The position numbers and the translations under genes were made by a program. From an uncultured Chloroflexota bacterium (GTDB taxonomy: Bacteria; Chloroflexota; Anaerolineae; Aggregatilineales; Phototrophicaceae), in the NCBI GenBank assembly GCA_937864975.1, contig CALMDI010000549.1:1-12017 (forward strand): DNA of 12,017 nt, read 5' to 3'. Of the stretch, positions 5,307 through 11,584 are shown piece by piece. Each line of letters starts with the position of its first letter. Within the stretch, counting starts at the first letter, position 1. The notes under the pieces are model-generated. The model was not told the DNA's origin. It made no database searches and saw nothing but the letters and a program-made list of their open reading frames with translations.

Positions 5307-7082
5307 CTATGCCCCCGGTGCTGCAAAGTACTGCGAGTTTTCGTGGATAAAAATATGCTCCGCCTGAATCTGGTACGGCGGCAGATTTTCCGCGGAGTCG
5401 CCTTCGACCCCGAGCGATTCCGCTGTCGGCGTCCAGATGATCGCGCTGTCCACTCGCTTCAGGTTGTCCTGATTCTGCGTGACGATGATGACGCCGGTCG
5501 CGTTGGGCAGGTCGCGCTGATACTGTTCCAGCAGGTCATCGAACTCTTCGAGAACGGCGCGCAGTTCAGGCGCGTCCGCCGGGACGGTATTGAAGGCGAG
5601 CGATTGAACGTTCAGCTTGTCGCGGTCGCGCAGCAGGCTGAGAAGCTGCTCGCCGACTCCGTTCTCCCCCAATTCCTGATTGAAAGCGGCGACCGCTTCG
5701 TCGGCATTTTCGTCGTCCGCATCGACCTCGCGGGTCGTGTAGACGCCGACAACCAGTTGATCGTACGGAACCGGCAGCAGCCGACCCATCTGGTTATGGG
5801 CGGGCGTCTTGTTCAGAGCATCCAGCACTTCCGCTTCCGCCGCCACCTTGACGCCGAATTCCGGCAGACCCATGTAGCTCAGCACGACGACGAACGAGAT
5901 CAGGAAGAAGCCAATCGACAGGACGAGGCGGCGATGCGCGTAGCGGCGGCTGACGCCTGTCTCGAGGTATGGCATGATGACGAGCAGCGTCGTCACGATG
6001 CCTGGGAAAATCACGCCCCAGAAGACCTTATCGCCAAGCTTCAACGCGCCCTGAATCCACAGGAAATACCACGGCGCGGTCGTGCCAATCGGCGTGACCT
6101 GCGGGTCGGCGTGCGACTCCAGCGGCGCGTGATAGAACCACGTACACAGGATAATCAACACCAGCGTGCTCACGCCGATCCACATCATCTCGCTGGTGAG
6201 CACGTCCGGGATAAAGTAGACGCGCTTGTCGAGCGGCACGCGCTTGGCGGTGTCCTCGCCGATGTTCTCGGCTTTGGGCGGCAGGCTGTGCGCGTGAATA
6301 ATCACCTTGTAGTAATGCACGCCGGTGAAGATGAATAGAATCGCGGGCACGGCGAGCACGTGCAGCAGGTAGAAACGGAGCAGACCGTTCGCGCCGATTT
6401 CGGGACCGCCGCGCAGGAGCAGGTTGATGTTCGTGCCGACAATTTCCGGCGGCACGGCTTCCGCCATACTCGCGCCGATGGTGACCGCCCAGAGCGCCAG
6501 TTGATCCCACGGCAGCAGGTAGCCGCTGAAGCTGAGGAACAACGTCGCCGCCAGCAGAATCACGCCCGTCGCCCAGGTGAACTGGCGCGGCTTTTTATAG
6601 CTCGCCGTCATAAACGTTCGCACCATGTGCAGCGTGACGATCAGGACCATCGCCTCCGCGCCCAGACGGTGGAGGTCGCGCATCAACTGACCCATCGGCA
6701 CGTTGCTGAGGATGGTGAGCATGTTCTCGTACGCGACTTCCGGGGAAGGCGTGTAATAGATCATCAGGAAAATGCCGGTGATCGTCTCGAAGAAGACAAA
6801 GTATGTCGACAGCCAGCCCAGCCGGAAGCTCGGGTACAGCCCCGTGACCTCGCGGTTGAAGTAGCTTGGACGCATGTGGAGCCAGAAGCCGTCCGCGTGC
6901 GGAGTGAGGCGCGGGTTCGGCTTGCGGCTCGGCGGCTCGCCGCGCAGCGCCTCGCGAATGTCCTGAAGGTTCATGCCCGCGGTGAGACGTTCCGTCACCT
7001 CGTTGACGCCCTCAAGAATCGCGCGCTTGACGCCTTTTTCTTTGACGTCATCCAGAAATGATGGAAATGGGAGGACGGACAT
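5307..7082 (-). CDS. qcrB: Cytochrome b (b6 plus subunit IV parts) of a menaquinol:cytochrome c reductase, with long C-terminal extension
   Basis: This subunit oxidises quinol and carries the two b haems in the membrane. It has 591 residues, well above the ~430 of fused cytochromes b. After a ~65-residue soluble N-terminus, the b6-like part holds haem-ligand histidines H138/H152 and H241/H256 and the SGYLLPWDQLALWAV signature (185-200). The spacing of 14 and 15 positions between ligands is the b6 pattern. The subunit IV-like part includes FIPDVLTSEMM and the quinol-site motif A336-P-W-Y339 in place of PEWY. The last membrane helix ends near 404. About 170 further residues (about 420-591) are soluble, acidic and of unknown fold. 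The only cysteine is C313, so the covalent haem c(n) cysteine near the start of b6f-type proteins is absent. The start has a GGAGAGGAG ribosome site just upstream. Confidence 0.93.
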   Translation of the reverse strand: MSVLPFPSFLDDVKEKGVKRAILEGVNEVTERLTAGMNLQDIREALRGEPPSRKPNPRLTPHADGFWLHMRPSYFNREVTGLYPSFRLGWLSTYFVFFETITGIFLMIYYTPSPEVAYENMLTILSNVPMGQLMRDLHRLGAEAMVLIVTLHMVRTFMTASYKKPRQFTWATGVILLAATLFLSFSGYLLPWDQLALWAVTIGASMAEAVPPEIVGTNINLLLRGGPEIGANGLLRFYLLHVLAVPAILFIFTGVHYYKVIIHAHSLPPKAENIGEDTAKRVPLDKRVYFIPDVLTSEMMWIGVSTLVLIILCTWFYHAPLESHADPQVTPIGTTAPWYFLWIQGALKLGDKVFWGVIFPGIVTTLLVIMPYLETGVSRRYAHRRLVLSIGFFLISFVVVLSYMGLPEFGVKVAAEAEVLDALNKTPAHNQMGRLLPVPYDQLVVGVYTTREVDADDENADEAVAAFNQELGENGVGEQLLSLLRDRDKLNVQSLAFNTVPADAPELRAVLEEFDDLLEQYQRDLPNATGVIIVTQNQDNLKRVDSAIIWTPTAESLGVEGDSAENLPPYQIQAEHIFIHENSQYFAAPGA

Positions 7083-7134
7083 AAACTCCTCTCCTGCTCT
7101 TTACGCTCAACGGCTGACCGTGGAGAAGGTAAGG

Positions 7135-7743
7135 TTACGGGTGATTCGGACGCTTGAGTCGCAGACCGGTGTTCACTTCGATCTTGGAAACCTGACGCCC
7201 ATTGAGCTTAATCGCATAATCGTTGCCGTTCAAGCTGTTGGCGTTGGTCGTCTCTTCGACTGTTCCATCGGTAAACGTCACGGTCGTGCTGAAAATGTCC
7301 AGCCCGCGCGGCGCGGGACCGCCAATCCAGTTGCCGGGAAGCTCGTAGCGCGAGCCGTGGCACGGGCAGCGGAACTCAATATCCTGCCAGCGCGGCAGGC
7401 AGCCCAGATGCGTGCATACGGCGTACAGCGTCAGCAAGCCGTCATCGACCGTGTGAACGACGTGGAAACGACCGTCCGGCTGCGAAGCGGGCGCAGCGCC
7501 GGCTTCGGCGGGGAATTTGTCGACGGTGAAATTAAACACGCCGCCGAACGTGCCTTCCTTGAAGCGCGGCAGGGAAAACCAGATAATCCCCGCGGTCGCC
7601 TCGCCAAGCAGCAGCGCCATCGACGCGCCCCAGATGTAATACAGAAACTCGCGCCGGCTCGGCGCGCTGACCTCGACGGCAGGGGCAGCTTCGCGGCGCG
7701 CGGCGGCGCGCGCTCTGCCTTCGGTTGTGGTGACAGTAGTCAT
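7135..7743 (-). CDS. qcrA: Rieske [2Fe-2S] iron-sulfur protein of the cytochrome bc complex
   Basis: This protein takes one electron from quinol at the Qo site and passes it to cytochrome c. The 202-residue product has a twin-arginine motif S29-R-R-E-F-L in front of a hydrophobic anchor (about 35-57), which suggests Tat export with the anchor left uncleaved. The cluster-binding motifs are C110-T-H112-L-G-C115 and C126-P-C128-H129-G-S. C110, H112, C126 and H129 are the expected iron ligands, and C115 with C128 the expected disulfide. A Gly-Pro rich GGPAPRGLD loop follows, as in the family. The first ~28 residues are alanine and arginine rich and low in complexity. An AGGAGG lies 11 nt before the ATG, slightly further than usual. 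It is the first gene of the qcrABC operon, 52 nt upstream of the cytochrome b ATG. Confidence 0.95.
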   Translation of the reverse strand: MTTVTTTEGRARAAARREAAPAVEVSAPSRREFLYYIWGASMALLLGEATAGIIWFSLPRFKEGTFGGVFNFTVDKFPAEAGAAPASQPDGRFHVVHTVDDGLLTLYAVCTHLGCLPRWQDIEFRCPCHGSRYELPGNWIGGPAPRGLDIFSTTVTFTDGTVEETTNANSLNGNDYAIKLNGRQVSKIEVNTGLRLKRPNHP

Positions 7744-7879
7744 TTGAGCCTAATCCTCCTGACGCCTGAACCTGCGAGCGCGGCGAGCCACGCCGAAACG
7801 GTCGCATGTCCGTGCCACAGCTTCGCCATAGGCTGAGGTCACGGGACAAGGCATAACACCAACTTCATGACACCCGTAA

Positions 7880-7895
7880 ACAAGAATCTTCTTGT
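7880..7895. promoter_or_regulatory. Perfect palindrome with a third half-site in the qcr leader
   Basis: ACAAGAA (7880-7886) and TTCTTGT (7889-7895) are exact inverted copies separated by TC, and a third CAAGAA follows directly at 7896-7901. A 2-nt gap is too short for an RNA hairpin loop, so a dimeric DNA-binding protein site is the more natural reading. It lies about 100 nt downstream of the main predicted start and 36 nt downstream of the alternative TATAAT. No regulator is identified. Confidence 0.35.
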
Positions 7896-8004
7896 CAAGA
7901 ATGGCGGTGTGCGGCGCGTGCTTGAGTCCCATTATAGCGAATGTAGTGTGCCAACGGTACGTTCGCTCCATGAGAAAATCCGCGCGCCTCGCACCTGTTT
8001 GTAG

Positions 8005-8033
8005 AATATATCACAAGCGCGGGGGGCTGTCAA
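8005..8033 (-). promoter_or_regulatory. Strong sigma70-like promoter of the qcrABC operon
   Basis: On the minus strand there is a consensus -35 TTGACA (8033-8028), a 17-nt spacer and TATATT (8010-8005) preceded by TGA, giving an extended -10. The predicted start is near 7998, leaving a leader of about 255 nt before qcrA. The 18-mer TTGTGATATATTCTACAA (8016-7999) spans the -10. Its left half TTGTGA is the same as in the ccm operator and its right half CTACAA matches TCACAA in four of six positions, so a degenerate CRP/FNR-type site may overlap the promoter core. Confidence 0.72.
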
Positions 8034-8170
8034 AAACTGGACGAGCGCATTTGACGCTGGATCAGGGGTTCAATTCGGCGCTGGGAGCGACGGCAGCGCG
8101 TCGCAAACACGAGTCCACCAGACGCGGCGGATCGGTTTTTTATGAGTTTTGCCGCAGGCGCGACCCTGCC

Positions 8171-8200
8171 TTGCCCGTTCGCCTTAACGCAAGTCATAAT
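8171..8200 (+). promoter_or_regulatory. Promoter of corA, probably giving a near-leaderless transcript
   Basis: TTGCCC (8171-8176) and CATAAT (8195-8200) are separated by 18 nt. The -10 matches consensus at five of six positions, the -35 at four of six. The expected start, seven bases past the -10, falls at about 8207, only two bases before the corA ATG at 8209. The eight bases between the -10 and the ATG contain no usable Shine-Dalgarno, which fits leaderless translation. Confidence 0.5.
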
Positions 8201-8208
8201 AGGCGCCC

Positions 8209-9129
8209 ATGACGATCTACCAGCTTTCCTCGCCGCGCGCGACCTGGATCAACATTGTCAATCCCACGCCCGCGGACGTGGAATCGCTGCGGCGCGCCTA
8301 CCCGTACATTCACCCGCTGAACCTTGAGGACGTGCTGAGTCCGCTGGAGCGCCCGAAGATTGACGACGACGACGATTACCTGTTCGTCGTCATGCACTTT
8401 CCGCTGTGGGATTCCATCAAGCGCCTGTCACGCCCGCGCGAGGTCGATATGTTCGTCGGGCGCGGCTACGTGGTCACGGTGCACGACGGCACGCTCAAGC
8501 CGCTGGTGCAGCTTTACCGACAGTGTGAGGAAAGCCCGGAAGCCCTGCACAAGCTGCTTGGCAAGGGCGCGAGCCACGCCTTTTACGATATTCTCGACAA
8601 GCTGGTGGACTACTGCTTTCCCATCCTGAACAAGGTCGACACCAATCTGCGCGCTATCGAGGAAACCATCTTCTCCGCGGAAGCGCGCACGATTATTCGC
8701 GATATTGCCCTGCTGCGCCGCGACATCATCTCACTGCGCCGGATCATTCGCCAGCAGGTTCCCATTATCGAAAATCTGGAACGCAAGGAGCGACCGATTA
8801 TTCATGAGGATCTGGACGAGTATTTCGGAGATATTCTGGATCACCTGTACAAAGCGCGCGACATTGTCGACGAACACGCCGAAATCATTGCCGGTCTCGC
8901 CGAAACGGCGGACACGCTGATTAATAACCGGGTCAACGAGGTGATCCGCATTCTGACCGTGATCTCGGTGATTCTGTTACCGATGACGCTGATCTCCAGC
9001 ATTTACGGCATGAACCTGTCGTCGCTGCCATTCGCGGAGCATCCGTCGTCGTTCCTGATCGTCAACGGCTTGATGTTTCTCATCGCCATTGCCATGCTTG
9101 CCTTTTTCCGTTACCGACGCTGGTTATAA
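8209..9129 (+). CDS. corA: CorA family magnesium/divalent cation channel
   Basis: CorA proteins form pentameric inner-membrane channels for Mg2+ (some members carry Co2+, Ni2+ or Zn2+). The product has 306 residues, a normal length. The N-terminal cytoplasmic alpha/beta part includes HPLNLEDVLSPLERPKID and a run of five aspartates (52-56) in the region before EVDMFVGRGYVVTVHD. A long helical stretch (about 120-245) follows, forming the stalk. Two C-terminal membrane helices lie at about 247-264 and 283-300, with the selectivity motif Y266-G-M-N269 between them. The C-terminus is the basic RYRRWL. The ATG has no Shine-Dalgarno and lies almost at the predicted transcription start. The gene is divergent from the bc operon and 3 nt upstream of the RNase D gene, so those two are probably co-transcribed. 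The transported ion cannot be told from sequence. Confidence 0.93.
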   Translation: MTIYQLSSPRATWINIVNPTPADVESLRRAYPYIHPLNLEDVLSPLERPKIDDDDDYLFVVMHFPLWDSIKRLSRPREVDMFVGRGYVVTVHDGTLKPLVQLYRQCEESPEALHKLLGKGASHAFYDILDKLVDYCFPILNKVDTNLRAIEETIFSAEARTIIRDIALLRRDIISLRRIIRQQVPIIENLERKERPIIHEDLDEYFGDILDHLYKARDIVDEHAEIIAGLAETADTLINNRVNEVIRILTVISVILLPMTLISSIYGMNLSSLPFAEHPSSFLIVNGLMFLIAIAMLAFFRYRRWL

Positions 9130-9132
9130 CGT

Positions 9133-10287
9133 ATGACCCTGATTTCCCCGGCAACGTACATTCGCACGTTCGACGACTTGCGCCGCCTCACCGACACGCT
9201 GGCGCGCGAGCCGGTCATCGCCATCGACACCGAATCCAACAGCCTCTATGCCTATCGCGAGCGCGTCTGCCTGATTCAGATTTCGACCCGCGACGCGGAT
9301 TACATTGTCGATCCGCTGATTATCGCGGACGTATCGCCGCTCGCGCCGCTGCTGGAAAATCCCGCTCTCGAGAAGATCTTTCACGCGGCGGAATACGACC
9401 TGATCTGCCTGAAGCGCGATTACGGCTTCACGGTCGTCAATCTGTTTGACACTATGATCGCGGCGCGTATCTGCGGGCATAAGCAGATTGGGCTGAGCAG
9501 CCTCCTCAGCGAATATGAGGGGGTAGAGCAGGACAAGAAACACCAGCGTGACGATTGGGGTCAGCGCCCGCTGCCGCCCGACAGCCTGCTTTACGCGCAG
9601 ATGGACACGCACTTTCTGCCGTCGCTGCGCGATAAGCTTGCCGAAAAGCTCACCGAGCTCGGACGGTGGCACGAAGCGCGCGAGGCATTTGAGGAAGCCA
9701 CCAACGTGGTGATGCCCGACACGGCATTTAACCCGGACGGTTACTGGCGTCTTGGGCTGCCGAATCAGCTCACGCGCCGTCAGATGGCTATTCTGCGCGA
9801 GCTGTACCTGCTGCGCGATGAAATCGCCGCGCGCCGCGACCAGCCGCCGTTCAAGATTTTCATGGACAGAACGCTGGTACAGCTTTCGCAGATTGCGCCG
9901 CAGACGCTCACCGATCTGTATGGCATCGCCGGCATGTCGCCCGCGCAAATCCGGCGCTATGGCGATCAACTGCTGCGCGCCGTGGCAAAGGGCGACAGGG
10001 CGAAGCTGCCGCCGCCCCCGGAGCGCCAGCCGCCCGCCGACCCGCTGGTGGTCGATTGTTACACGACCCTGCGGGAATGGCGGCGCAACCGCGCGCAGGA
10101 ACGCGGTGTCGAATCGGACGTCATTCTTTCGCGCGAGACGTTATGGGCGCTGGCGGAGCGGATTCCGACCACGCTGGAAGCCATGCGCGATATTCCCGGT
10201 CTCGGACCATGGAAGCTCGACGCTTACGGCAATGAGCTTCTCGACGTGATCAAACGCTGCAAGCAGCGCACGACGACGCAGCTCTGA
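9133..10287 (+). CDS. rnd: RNase D-like 3'-5' exoribonuclease with two HRDC domains
   Basis: RNase D trims the 3' ends of tRNA and other small RNA precursors. The 384-residue product matches the E. coli length (about 375) and layout. The DEDDy exonuclease domain shows D32-T-E34 (IAIDTESNSLYAY), D89 in FHAAEYDLICL, and Y154 with D158 in LLYAQMDTHFL. Together these give all five metal-binding or catalytic positions. KKHQRDDWGQRPLP (135-148) matches the conserved stretch before motif III. Two helical HRDC domains follow, at about 210-287 and 302-377; the second has the DIPGLGPWKLDAYG turn. A proline-rich linker (290-302) separates them. The ATG lies 3 nt past the corA stop with no strong ribosome site, so translation may depend on corA. 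A repeat-filled gap follows. Confidence 0.92.
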   Translation: MTLISPATYIRTFDDLRRLTDTLAREPVIAIDTESNSLYAYRERVCLIQISTRDADYIVDPLIIADVSPLAPLLENPALEKIFHAAEYDLICLKRDYGFTVVNLFDTMIAARICGHKQIGLSSLLSEYEGVEQDKKHQRDDWGQRPLPPDSLLYAQMDTHFLPSLRDKLAEKLTELGRWHEAREAFEEATNVVMPDTAFNPDGYWRLGLPNQLTRRQMAILRELYLLRDEIAARRDQPPFKIFMDRTLVQLSQIAPQTLTDLYGIAGMSPAQIRRYGDQLLRAVAKGDRAKLPPPPERQPPADPLVVDCYTTLREWRRNRAQERGVESDVILSRETLWALAERIPTTLEAMRDIPGLGPWKLDAYGNELLDVIKRCKQRTTTQL

Positions 10288-10290
10288 GCG

Positions 10291-10449
10291 TTGAGGCTTG
10301 AGGGATGAGTAAAGGCAAATTCGATCAAAGTGGTGCTGTTGCGAAAATGCGTTGGAGGAGGGGGCGGACACGTGGGTCCGCCCCTACTAAACCTGTGATG
10401 GTTGAGACAGAGCAACGCAAAGCTCATACCTCATCCCTCAAAGCTCATA
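10291..10449. repeat. Heptamer-type short repeats in inverted orientation flanking the rnd-ltrA gap
   Basis: The left arm reads in units of seven (TTGAGGC, TTGAGGG, ATGAGTA; 10291-10311). The right arm reads CTCATAC, CTCATCC, CTCAAAG, CTCATAA (10423-10450). TTGAGGGATGAG at 10298-10309 is an exact 12-bp inverted copy of CTCATCCCTCAA at 10430-10441, and AAAGCTCATA occurs twice in the right arm (10419-10428 and 10440-10449). The pattern recalls heptanucleotide short tandemly repeated sequences of filamentous bacteria. No gene lies between the arms. Confidence 0.65.
10361..10384. repeat. GC-rich perfect hairpin repeat
   Basis: GGGGCGGAC (10361-10369) and GTCCGCCCC (10376-10384) are exact inverted copies around the loop ACGTGG. 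No T-run follows on either strand, so it is not a standard intrinsic terminator, although it could slow polymerase after rnd. Palindromes of this type are, from memory, dispersed repeats in Chloroflexota and cyanobacteria. It lies between the two heptamer arms. Confidence 0.65.
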
Positions 10450-10477
10450 ACTTCGTAGGTTGTCCTGTTGGAGGCTC

Positions 10478-11584
10478 ATGCCCCAGACCATTCTGAACCG
10501 CCCGCGGCTGCACGTGGGCGAAGCTGAAGCGAACCGCCGAGCGACGTGGCTGGAACTGTTTTATGATCTGGTCTACGTGGCGACGGTGATTCAGATTGGG
10601 GATCGCCTGAGCGACGACGTCTCGATTAATGGTTTTCTGGGCGTCGTCGCGCTGTTCATCCCGGTCTGGTGGTCGTGGGTGGGCACGACGTTCTATTCGA
10701 ACCGCTTCGACTCGGACGACGCGGTTCACCGCCTGCTCGTCTTCACCAAGATTTTCTTCGTGTCCCTCATGGCGATCAACGTTTACGACGCGCTGGGCGA
10801 AACCGCGCCGCAGTTCGCGCTCGGCTACGCCGGCCGCGGGCAGTCGGAGCGGACCGAGAAGGGCGCGCTCGAGTTCACCGACACGGTGCTGGGCACGACG
10901 ATCGAGCTGGACGGCTCGACGACACGCAACTTCGTCCGCGACGAGCAGCGCAAGCTGGTCGCGCAGCGCACGATCAGCTCCGGCGGCGTCGCACGCCACT
11001 ATCCGCTGTTCGACCAGCTCGGCTCGACCGTCGCCCTCACTGACAGCTCGGGCGCGGTCGACGCGCGCTACGTCTACGAGGACCCGTTCGGCGCCCACCC
11101 CGCCGTCTCAGGCGCCGCGTCGACGCCGCTGCGGTTCGCGGGCGGCTACCGCGACCCCGAGACCGGCTTCTACAAATACGGCGAGCGCTACTACATGCCC
11201 GACCAAGGCCGCTGGACCCAACGCGACCCACTCAACCAAGCCTTTAAACCGCGAGAGGCGAACCGCTACGTATACGTGGGCGATGATCCCGTCAACCTCG
11301 TGGATCCACAGGGACTGGACTGGTATGAGTTGGACATTGGCCTCTTGTCCGTAGGCGGCGACGACGAGGCAGGCCTCTTCACCGTGGGCCTTGAGGCGAA
11401 CTGGGGCGTCGCTGTCGGGTTCTCCGCGGGCGGTTCGACCGGGGTGGCTGAAACCGGACTAAGTGCAGAGGCTGAGGGTTGCTTCTTCGGGTGCCTGGGC
11501 GTCAGTACAGACACCGGCCTCGGATACGGTCTCGGCTTCAACTGGAGCGCGGATGTGGGCGTAGAATGGACCTTCGCCCTGTGA
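10478..11584 (+). CDS. Chimeric ORF: LtrA N-terminus fused in frame to an RHS protein C-terminus
   Basis: The first ~115 residues from ATG 10478 match the LtrA (low temperature requirement A) membrane family: RRATWLELFYDLVYVATVIQ, then FLGVVALFIPVWWSWVG and HRLLVFTKIFF. LtrA proteins are usually about 350-400 residues, so most of the protein is missing. From about GYAGRGQSER (10823 on) the sequence is instead the end of an RHS-repeat protein. It has FDQLGSTVALTDSSGAVDARY, LRFAGGYRDPETGFYKYGERYY and GRWTQRDP, then NRYVYVGDDPVNLVDPQGLD, which closes the RHS core. A 90-residue glycine-rich tip of unknown function ends in WTFAL. The ATG was preferred to a TTG 18 nt upstream because GGAGG precedes it and family members begin this way. 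RHS proteins normally exceed 1000 residues. Neither half is complete, so the fused product is probably not functional or not real. Confidence 0.75.
   Translation: MPQTILNRPRLHVGEAEANRRATWLELFYDLVYVATVIQIGDRLSDDVSINGFLGVVALFIPVWWSWVGTTFYSNRFDSDDAVHRLLVFTKIFFVSLMAINVYDALGETAPQFALGYAGRGQSERTEKGALEFTDTVLGTTIELDGSTTRNFVRDEQRKLVAQRTISSGGVARHYPLFDQLGSTVALTDSSGAVDARYVYEDPFGAHPAVSGAASTPLRFAGGYRDPETGFYKYGERYYMPDQGRWTQRDPLNQAFKPREANRYVYVGDDPVNLVDPQGLDWYELDIGLLSVGGDDEAGLFTVGLEANWGVAVGFSAGGSTGVAETGLSAEAEGCFFGCLGVSTDTGLGYGLGFNWSADVGVEWTFAL
10820..10840. other. Junction between LtrA and RHS sequence
   Basis: Up to about 10822 the reading is LtrA-like (APQFAL); from about 10832 it is RHS-like (RGQSER). The shared G-Y-A-G residues could belong to either family, so the breakpoint sits in a short stretch of microhomology, GGCTACGCCGGC. 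The reading frame is kept. After the junction the text becomes more GC-rich and actinobacterial in style. Confidence 0.6.

Larger units (their letters stand above)
7744..8208. other. Divergent intergenic region between qcrA and corA
   Basis: This 465-nt stretch holds the promoter of the bc operon (8005-8033, minus), a leader of about 255 nt before qcrA, and the corA promoter (8171-8200, plus). Within the qcr leader are a second possible -10 hexamer, a perfect TATAAT on the minus strand (7936-7931) without a convincing -35, and the palindrome at 7880-7895. A 73-codon minus-strand frame runs from ATG 7971 to TAG 7750-7752, ending inside the qcrA ribosome site region. It has no clear ribosome site of its own, mixed codon third positions and no recognised motif, so it is not called a gene. 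Between 8034 and 8170 I see nothing beyond a T6 run at 8136-8141 without a proper stem before it. Confidence 0.6.

Noticed and set aside
7931..7936. TATAAT as the main promoter of qcrABC
   Set aside because: No convincing -35 at 16-18 nt; the promoter at 8005-8033 has both elements with ideal spacing. Kept only as a possible secondary start.
8100..8145. T6 run after a GC-rich stretch as a terminator
   Set aside because: No stable stem with matching arms precedes the T-run, and no gene ends just before it.
9124..9969. 281-codon minus-strand frame opposite rnd
   Set aside because: The plus strand carries all DEDDy and HRDC motifs; the antisense frame shows no recognisable domain.
10361..10384. 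Hairpin as a rho-independent terminator of rnd
   Set aside because: No U-tract follows on either strand; better treated as a dispersed palindromic repeat.
10423..10450. CRISPR array
   Set aside because: Units of seven bases without unique spacers; this is a short tandem repeat, not repeat-spacer structure.
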